Source of the DNA: Prorocentrum cordatum
Lineage: Eukaryota; Sar; Dinophyceae; Prorocentrales; Prorocentraceae
NCBI GenBank assembly: GCA_963575745.1
Contig: CAUYUJ010022436.1
Location: 1 to 62,500 of the forward strand
Direction of reading: 5' to 3'
DNA length: 62,500 nt
A program made the translations under genes and the position numbers. Numbering within the stretch: position 1 is the first letter of the stretch; every line of letters begins with the position of its first letter. The notes below the pieces were generated by a model. That model was given only the letters and a program-made list of their open reading frames with translations. It had not been told where the DNA came from and made no database searches. This document shows positions 55,348 to 62,500 of this stretch, piece by piece.

Positions 55348-55975
55348 GAGGAGGAGGAGGAGGAGGAGGAGGAGGAGGAGGAGGAGGAGGAGGAGGAGGA
55401 GGAGGAGGAGGAGGAGGAGGAGGAGGAGGATGAGGAGGAGGAGGAGGAGGCGGAGGAGGCGGAGGAGAGGAGGAGAGGAGGAGGAGGAGGAGGAGGAGGA
55501 GGAGGAGGAGGAGGAGGAGGAGGAGGAGGAGGAGGAGGAGGAGGAGGAGGAGGAGGAGGAGGAGGAGGGAGGAGGGAGAGGGAGGAGGAGGAGGAGGAGG
55601 AGGAGGAGGAGGAGGAGGAGGAGGGAGGAGGAGGAGGAGGAGGAGGAGGAGGAGGAGGAGGGAGGAAGAGGAGGAGGAGGAGGAGGAGGAGGTGGAGGAG
55701 GAGGGAGGAGGAGGAGGAGGAGAGGAGGAGGAGGAGAAGGAGGAGGAGGAGGAGCAGGAAGAGGAGGAGGAGGAGGAGGAGGGGAGGAGGAGGAGGAGGA
55801 GGGGAGGAGGAGGAGGAGAGAGGAGGAGGAGGAGGAGGAGGAGGGGAGGGGGATGGGGGAGGAGGAGGGGGAGGAGGTGGAGGAGGGGGAGGGGGAAGAG
55901 GGGGGGAAGATGGAGGCGGAGGAGGAGGAGGAGAAGGAGGAGGAGCTTCGGGCGGAGGAGGAGGGCGATTAGGAG
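55348..55975 (+). repeat. Polypurine (GGA)n tract, about 630 bp
   Basis: Almost only G and A on the + strand, mostly GGA/GAG units with a few C or T interruptions. Long open frames of poly-Glu, poly-Arg and poly-Gly (and Ser/Pro/Leu on the minus strand) are by-products of the repeat. Confidence 0.95.
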
Positions 55976-57057
55976 GAAAAGGAGGGGCAGGGGGAGATAG
56001 ACGGGAGGGGCAGGGGGCGGGGGGCGAAGCGGGCGCAAGCGGTTTGTCCACGCCCCGTCCTGGCGCAGGGAAGCGGCGGGGCGCGCGGAGGCGACAGTGC
56101 TAGTGGAGGTCTTCGATCTCCGACCAAGACCTGGGGCAGCCCGGGAGAACCGAGCTAGTTTCTCCTCGTGGTTTTCGACTTCCGGAGGTCGTCTTCTTGG
56201 CCCTGGATTGTCAGAAACGGTTCGGAGTGAATGGGTGGCCTCGGGGAAGGGAAGGGTTTGAGAGGTCCAGGGATCCATGCCTTGAAAAACCGAGCGGCCG
56301 GATGTCGGGGTCCGACGCCGCGGCCGCGCCCGACCGAGATCGGCCCGAGAAAGCCATGTCGCCCCCAGTCGTCGGCCAGAGGTATTCCCAGGGCGTGGCC
56401 GCCGCGGCAGCCCGTGCAGCAGCCCCGGGGTCGGGGCCCGAGGCCCGACGGGGCGGGGCCTTATGGGGGCAGGGCCGGGGTCAGGGCCCCGTGGGGCCGG
56501 GGCCTGCGGCGGGCTGGGGGCCCTCGGGGGCTCCGGGCGGGCGCCGCCTGCAAACCCAGCGGACGAGCCCGCGTCGCTGGTCTACTTGCTCGACATCGTC
56601 ACTGCGCCCCGGCAGCGCCCGTTGTTGCGCCTTCGCGTCGGCCCCGCTTGCCGCCGTGGTCGCCGCTGCCTCGGTTGGCCACCCCGGCCCGCTCGGCACG
56701 GAACTCTCCCGCGTCTGAGCGCGTTCCCCTCCCTCTCCCCCCGCGCGGCCGCCCCTGTCGTCTTTCCTTCCTCTTGCACGCTGGGCAATTCTCCTTTCGG
56801 TTGCCCCGAGAATAGCCGCGCGTCGGAGCGGGCCGCCTCTGCCTCGCCGCCGACGGAGAAGAGTCCCCCCCCGGGGGGGGGTTGTAAACCCAGCCGACGA
56901 GGCCGCGTCACCGGGGGGGCAGCTGCGGGAACCCTTCTTTGCGGGCACGGTTCGGGGAACATCCCCGAGTGCACCCGAGAATTCACTCGTCGATGGATGT
57001 TCCGTCGCAGAGCCGCTGGAACGTCATGGTGGCGGCTGTTTCACGTGCGTGTCTTTT
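55976..57057. other. GC-rich single-copy sequence, no gene recognised
   Basis: High-GC, CpG-rich DNA with overlapping open frames on both strands (for example + 56231-56815 and + 56463-57104). Low-complexity Pro/Arg/Gly/Ala translations, with no recognisable domain. I do not call a gene. Confidence 0.5.
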
Positions 57058-57206
57058 TTGTTCTCTCCCTCTCTCTCTCTCTGTCTCTGTGTCCCTGTCA
57101 ATGACTCCGTCTCTGTCTGTCTCTCTCTCTCTCTCTCTTTCTTTTTTTCTCCTATCTCTCTCTCTGTTTCACTCTCTCTCTCTCTATCTCTCTCTCTCCC
57201 TCTCCC
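57058..57206 (+). repeat. CT-rich polypyrimidine tract
   Basis: CTCTCT/TCTGTCTC microsatellite of about 150 bp, interrupted once near 57097-57104. Confidence 0.9.
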
Positions 57207-57846
57207 GCGGCGAATATGCAGTGCTTCCCTCTGGGCGGCAGGGCCCCGGCGCAGTAGTGCCATGGTGCGTCTCAGTGTTTCGGATAGTGAAGGCGCGTGG
57301 CTGTGTGGTCGCCGGCCTGGGAGTGTTACGCCTATGTTGGAATTGACTTGACGGGGGGGTCCCGGGCGAAGTCGCCGTCTCGATTTCGGACCGACGAGTT
57401 TCGATTTTGGTCGAACGCTCTGTTCAAGAAGTATTTAGCGCAAGCTCCTTTTTGATTTCGCGTCGACACGGTTTTGACATCGGGTCGAAGTCGATGTTCG
57501 AAACCATGCTTTCGACCTTTCAGAATTGCGAACTTAGAGTCTAATGCCAAACGGGATGGCCGAGTCGACAAGACGATTCGGGTTGGGGCTTCTTCGACGC
57601 AAACATATCGTCCGATGTCGAAATTCTCGTGTTCGAAGTATATAGGGCGATTCCGCTCAGGACTTCCTCCAAATCGAAAGTCGTAACCTTTCTCAGTTCA
57701 AAGTCGAGAAGTCGAAGCCTTCTCGGCGAGTCCGCCCGAGACTTCCTCCGAATGACATGTCGAAGGTTCCCCAATCAGAATGTCTCTGTAGGGCTCCCAG
57801 CGGATTTATACGGGAAGGTGAGGTTTGGCGCCGATTTCGGCGGCGC
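57207..57846. other. Single-copy stretch strongly enriched in TCGA
   Basis: From about 57360 to 57780 I count about 17 TCGA tetramers in 420 bp, where one to two are expected by chance. No repeat period and no gene recognised. Confidence 0.5.
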
Positions 57847-57900
57847 GCCCGGGTGCCCGGGTGCCCTGGTGCCCGGGTGCCCAGGTGCCTGGGTGCCCAG
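57847..57900 (+). repeat. 8-bp tandem repeat GCCCGGGT
   Basis: Six full units and one partial, each a CCCGGG-type hexamer plus two bases (variants CCCTGG, CCCAGG, CCTGGG). Confidence 0.9.
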
Positions 57901-58270
57901 TAGCCTTATGGCCCTATAGCCTTATAGCCCTATAGCCCTATAGCCTTATAGCTCGAATAGCCCTATAGCCCTATAGCTACCTATCCTCATAGCCTTATAG
58001 CCCTATAGCCCTATAGCCCTATAGCCCTATAGCCATATATCTCGAATAGCCCTATAGCCTTATAGCCCTTATAGCCCTATAGCCCTGTAGCCCTTTAGCT
58101 CTATAGCCTTACAGCCCTATAGCAATATAGCCCTATAGCCCCATAGCCCTATAGCCCTATAGCCCTACAGCCCTATAGCCCTATAACCCTATATCCTCAT
58201 AGCCCCAGAGCCTTATGGGCCTATACCCCTATAGCCCTATAGCCCTATAGTCCCATAGCCCCATAGCCTT
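57901..58270 (+). repeat. 8-bp tandem repeat CCCTATAG, about 46 units
   Basis: Units of the palindromic hexamer CTATAG plus CC, with scattered variants (CTTATAG, CTCGAATAG). It follows the GCCCGGGT array with the same 8-bp period. Confidence 0.9.
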
Positions 58271-58907
58271 ACAATGATTCCGAGTGGGGTGTTTCTCGGG
58301 TAGTATTGGTTTGGAGGAAGAACTACATTGATTAAACCGCTCGTAGCGACGACTCAAGTAGGGCGCAGGTGACACCTGCGATCGCGACCACTGGAGTTAC
58401 GCGTCGGCTCAAACGCGATGGTACATACGATAATTAGCGTTGGTGAGAGAAGTAAAGCTGGTCGGGCATGTAAACTTCAAGCATGCACGCATGTGCTTGA
58501 TTTGTCCGGGTGATGACATGCTGGAAGAGCGTAGGCGTTACAAGATGGCTGTCCATACTTGTATACGCATTCAAACAGCGAGACTAAGGAGTTGTCATGA
58601 CATTTGGGACATTCTTATTGGTGAGGACATTTACTTTGCCCGCCGCATGGTAAATCCACAATAGCCGCAGAAATCCGACAACTGGACGACTAGAAATCGG
58701 AAGATAGGCCGATCTCTGGCTTTTTTTCCATGATGGTGACTTGGTGCGTTGCCATTCTTGCATTGGTCGTTTCGTCTTGTCGCACGCGCTTCTCTGCCGA
58801 TTGCGCGGCATTTTTTTCGCTGAATGCAGCGGGGAAGATATCCAGCTGCTTGCGGCAAGTCCCGCCACCGTTCCAGCCCAACATTATGGTGGCCGTTGTT
58901 CGAATCG
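58271..58907. other. Single-copy sequence, no gene recognised
   Basis: Contains the inverted repeat CGCAGGTG-A-CACCTGCG at 58364-58380. A 74-codon frame (58440-58664) and a frame starting at 58730 with a hydrophobic, signal-like start (MMVTWCVAILALVVSS) that runs into the GAT repeat are visible, but nothing else supports them. Confidence 0.45.
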
Positions 58908-59164
58908 ATGAGGATGGTAACGACGATGCTGATGATGATGGTGATGATGATGACAATGATAATGACGATGATGATGATCATGACGGTGATGACGATTCTG
59001 ATGATTATGGTGATTGTGTGGATGGGGATGGGGATATGGATGGTGTTGGTGATGGTGGTGATGGTGACGGTGACGGTGGTGGTGATGGTGATCATCATTG
59101 TGATGATGATGACGATCAGGTTGATGATGGTGATGGTGATGATGAGCCGAGATGGTGCAGATGG

Positions 59165-59214
<50 letters not shown>

Positions 59215-59268
59215 GTGATCAGGATCATAGTCATGATGATCCGATGGATGATGCTGCTGATGATGATG
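58908..59268 (+). repeat. (GAT)n microsatellite, imperfect
   Basis: GATGAT/GGTGAT units, pure GAT at about 59164-59213. Reads as poly-Asp, poly-Met or poly-His depending on frame and strand. Confidence 0.95.
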
Positions 59269-59700
59269 GTGCCGCGCGGGCGGACACGTGGGAGCAACGC
59301 GCACGCTGTGCTGCTCAAGGGCACGCGATACTTCGGGAGCGTTGCGCATCGCGGTGCCGCGCCGGCGGACGCGCGGAAGCAACGCGCGCGCGGTGCTGCT
59401 CAAGGGCGCGCGGTGCTGCGGGATCGTTGCGCACCGCGGTGCCGCGCGGGCGCGCGCGCGCGGGAGCAGCGCGCGAGGTGCTGCGCAAGGGCGCATGGTT
59501 CTGCAGGATCGTTGCGCATCGCGGTGCCGTGGGGGCGCGCGCTCGCGCGCGCGGAAGAAACGCGCGCGCGGTGCTGCTCAAGGGCGCGCGGTGTTGCGGG
59601 AACGCAGCGCATCTCGGTGCCGCGCGGACGCGCGCGCGGAAGCCACGCGCGCGCGGTGCAGCGCGAGGGCGCCCGGAGTGCGAGCGACCGGACGCGCGCC
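59269..59700 (+). repeat. GC-rich tandem repeat, 84-93-bp units
   Basis: About five units starting GGTGCCGCGCGG at 59269, 59353, 59439, 59523 and 59616. Each contains GCTGCTCAAGGGCGCGCGGT and ends GTTGCGCATCGC or a variant. The last unit fades out. Confidence 0.8.
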
Positions 59701-61130
59701 CTGCGCCAGCAAGCGCGCGCGCAGTGCCGCGCAAGAGCGCTCGCGCGGCCGGGCGGGACCAGCGCGCGCGAACAGCGCGCAGCGGGCGCGCAGACGCGCG
59801 AAGAACGAGAGAGCGACGGCAAACGTCGGCGGCGGCGGCGCGAACGGCGGCGGTTGCGACGCCGATCGGCGGGCGAAAGCCAAACAGCCCGACCGAAATC
59901 CAAAACGGGACTGGGCGACCGCCGAACCGCAGGGGCACCGACGACCAAACCGGCGCGACACGGGAGCCGAACCGAGAAGCGAGAGCGAGGCCCGCCGCGG
60001 AGCCAGGACGCGCGAAAGCCCAAGCCGAGAACGGATCCGACCCGGGACCCGGGCCCGTTGCCAGGAGAGCGCGGGTCAGAGCCGCGGGCCGACGACCGAG
60101 CAGCCGACCCGACCGCGACGGTAGGGGGGTGGGGGGGGCGAACGGCGGAAGCCAAGCCCAAGAAGCGGCCACAGAGAAGCAGACAGAGAGAGCGAAGAAG
60201 AACGACGCGCCCTGCGCCGCGCGGCGCAACGCTGGGCCCAGAGCCCCACGTGCCCGACGAAGGCGCAGCGCTTCTCGTGGCGCGTTCCTCCGTCTCCCGC
60301 TCGTCGCGCGCGTGGCCGCGCGAGCCGCCGCGCGCCGCGCGCGTGGCGGCCCCCCCGCCCGCAACGCGCGCACAACGCGCGGGCCGTGCTCCAACAATTT
60401 GTTCGCGTGGAGGCCGAGGCGCGCCGACTGGGTGGAAGCTGCGCAGACATGTACCGTCAAGCGTTGAACGCTACAGGACTTTGGGTATGCGCCAGTCAGG
60501 CAGGAGGATGCGACTCTGACGCGCGCAGTGGCGTCAGTGATGGTCCAGAACTGCTTGCTTTTGGTAAGGTCGACGTCGACATTGCCCGCGGGCGAACTCA
60601 AGACGGGACCTTGTGCTTGAATTCTCCCGTCAGGCACTTGGGCCGAGCTGGCTTGGCCGACGGAGGGTTGTTGGGAGAAGTCGACCACCGCGACGCGAGC
60701 GTTCCCCCGGTCGGATGTGTGAATCATGTAGCGTTGAGCGCAGGTGTGCGTGCTGCCGGCCACTTTTCGCGCTCGCACGCCATAGTTAGCGAGGCACGGG
60801 TCACCCTTTGAACCCTCTGATATCAGCGCCTTGACCGAGGCATGCCGTTGACCGAGGCGTCTTCGGCAGGCGCAGGAAGTGCTAGCGTTGCGGGGAGAAC
60901 TCCTGCGGATTAGCACACATGAATTCTGCATTTGTCTGCACACCTTTCGCGCACGGGCGTTCTTGGTAGCCGCAGTGCCAAGGAGAGCTTGCGAAGGCCC
61001 CAAGGTCGCCCAAGCAACGCCTCAAGAGCGCATCATGAACGACCCACTAAGAGGGGCTCGAAACGAGACGATCGGCCCATGACGCGCCCCCAGGGTTCCC
61101 TCAGAAGGTTGAAGACAGCCGATGAGAGCC
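59701..61130. other. GC-rich to mixed single-copy sequence, no gene recognised
   Basis: CGCG-rich to about 60400, more balanced after that. A long minus-strand frame (59315-61003, 562 codons) and two long plus-strand frames overlap it. Three mutually overlapping open frames are expected where GC is this high. The minus frame's N-terminal part (about 60450-61003) is less GC-rich and is the only piece that might merit a transcript check. Confidence 0.45.
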
Positions 61131-62320
<1,190 letters not shown>

Positions 62321-62398
62321 CGGCACACACAATCGGTCGCGGATGGACGACGCGTACGGTAGGTTTGCGTCGTGTCGACCAGCGGCGACCCCAGCGCG

Positions 62399-62418
62399 GG
62401 CGTTCAAGGTTGAACGCC
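62399..62418. repeat. Hairpin with TTCAAGGTTGAA core, copy 1
   Basis: Perfect 9-bp arms GGCGTTCAA/TTGAACGCC around GG. Confidence 0.8.
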
Positions 62419-62472
62419 GCCGGCGACCCGGAATCGATCGATGTTGAACGATTGGACGTTGCGGCAGCGGCC

Positions 62473-62494
62473 GATCGTTCAAGGTTGAACGATC
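62473..62494. repeat. Hairpin with TTCAAGGTTGAA core, copy 2
   Basis: Perfect 10-bp arms GATCGTTCAA/TTGAACGATC around GG. Same 12-bp core as copy 1 but different, still self-complementary outer arms. Confidence 0.8.
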
Positions 62495-62500
62495 CCTGCG

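Noticed and set aside
55257-56278. Long proline/serine/leucine or glutamate/arginine frames over the GGA tract
   Set aside because: Direct translation of the trinucleotide repeat, open in all frames.
57901-58270. Telomeric repeat
   Set aside because: The unit CCCTATAG is not the plant/dinoflagellate-type CCCTAAA, and the array is internal.
59315-61003. 562-codon minus-strand frame as a gene
   Set aside because: Two other long frames overlap it, and composition explains the lack of stops. Residues follow the tandem repeat in its C-terminal half.

Overview
ORGANISM. This window is almost certainly dinoflagellate nuclear DNA. The decisive evidence is at 38879-38900: a complete 22-nt dinoflagellate spliced-leader (SL) exon sequence (CCGTAGCC...TTGGCTCAAG), followed at 38901-38915 by a 15-nt SL relict. 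It forms the 5' end of a LINE-type retrotransposon. This is the known signature of a trans-spliced mRNA that was reverse-transcribed and returned to the genome. The WADN form of the reverse transcriptase active site and the large amount of simple-sequence DNA fit that assignment. I find no host protein gene, rRNA, tRNA or CRISPR array that I can defend; the window is repeats and retroelements.

LAYOUT. (1) 1-38878, 44704-46384 and 50208-52814: a nested head-to-tail array of non-coding modules, all in the + orientation. M1 modules are about 1.0-1.4 kb: a cap, a head, about 4-6 diverged sub-repeats of about 177 bp, and a tail. M2 modules are about 0.3-0.4 kb. M3 modules are related, diverged forms from 50.5 to 52.8 kb. 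Nearly every module ends in a short inverted repeat (GGAAGCTCTACGAGT in M1, GAGCTCTACGAGGT in M2), then a ~45-bp hairpin (CCGGCGGTAA...TTACCGCCGG), then AGT, where the next module starts. There are about 48 such hairpin sites. (2) 34970-36282: GC-rich 'D' modules with a near-perfect 34-36-bp palindrome. (3) 38879-44703 (LINE-A) and 46385-50207 (LINE-B): two decayed non-LTR retrotransposons (ORF1; APE-like endonuclease, RT, RNase H). Both sit inside a module-ending hairpin at the same place, each replacing the left arm of the stem. (4) 52815-62500: satellite-like DNA: three ~0.8-kb tandem units, a ~0.63-kb polypurine tract, a CT tract, 8-bp arrays built on palindromic hexamers, two large GAT arrays, a GC-rich 84-93-bp tandem repeat and two matched hairpins at the right edge.

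HOW THE PARTS FIT. The proposed system is a family of small modules with family-matched inverted repeats and a covarying 3' hairpin, which assemble head to tail. The hairpin loop and left arm are also where LINE cDNAs and at least one M2 module have entered. The LINEs carry a second unusual feature: the RNase H motifs occur in circularly permuted order (third and fourth acidic motifs first, first and second last) in both copies. What moves the modules is unknown; no transposase, integrase or Rep/helicase is encoded here.
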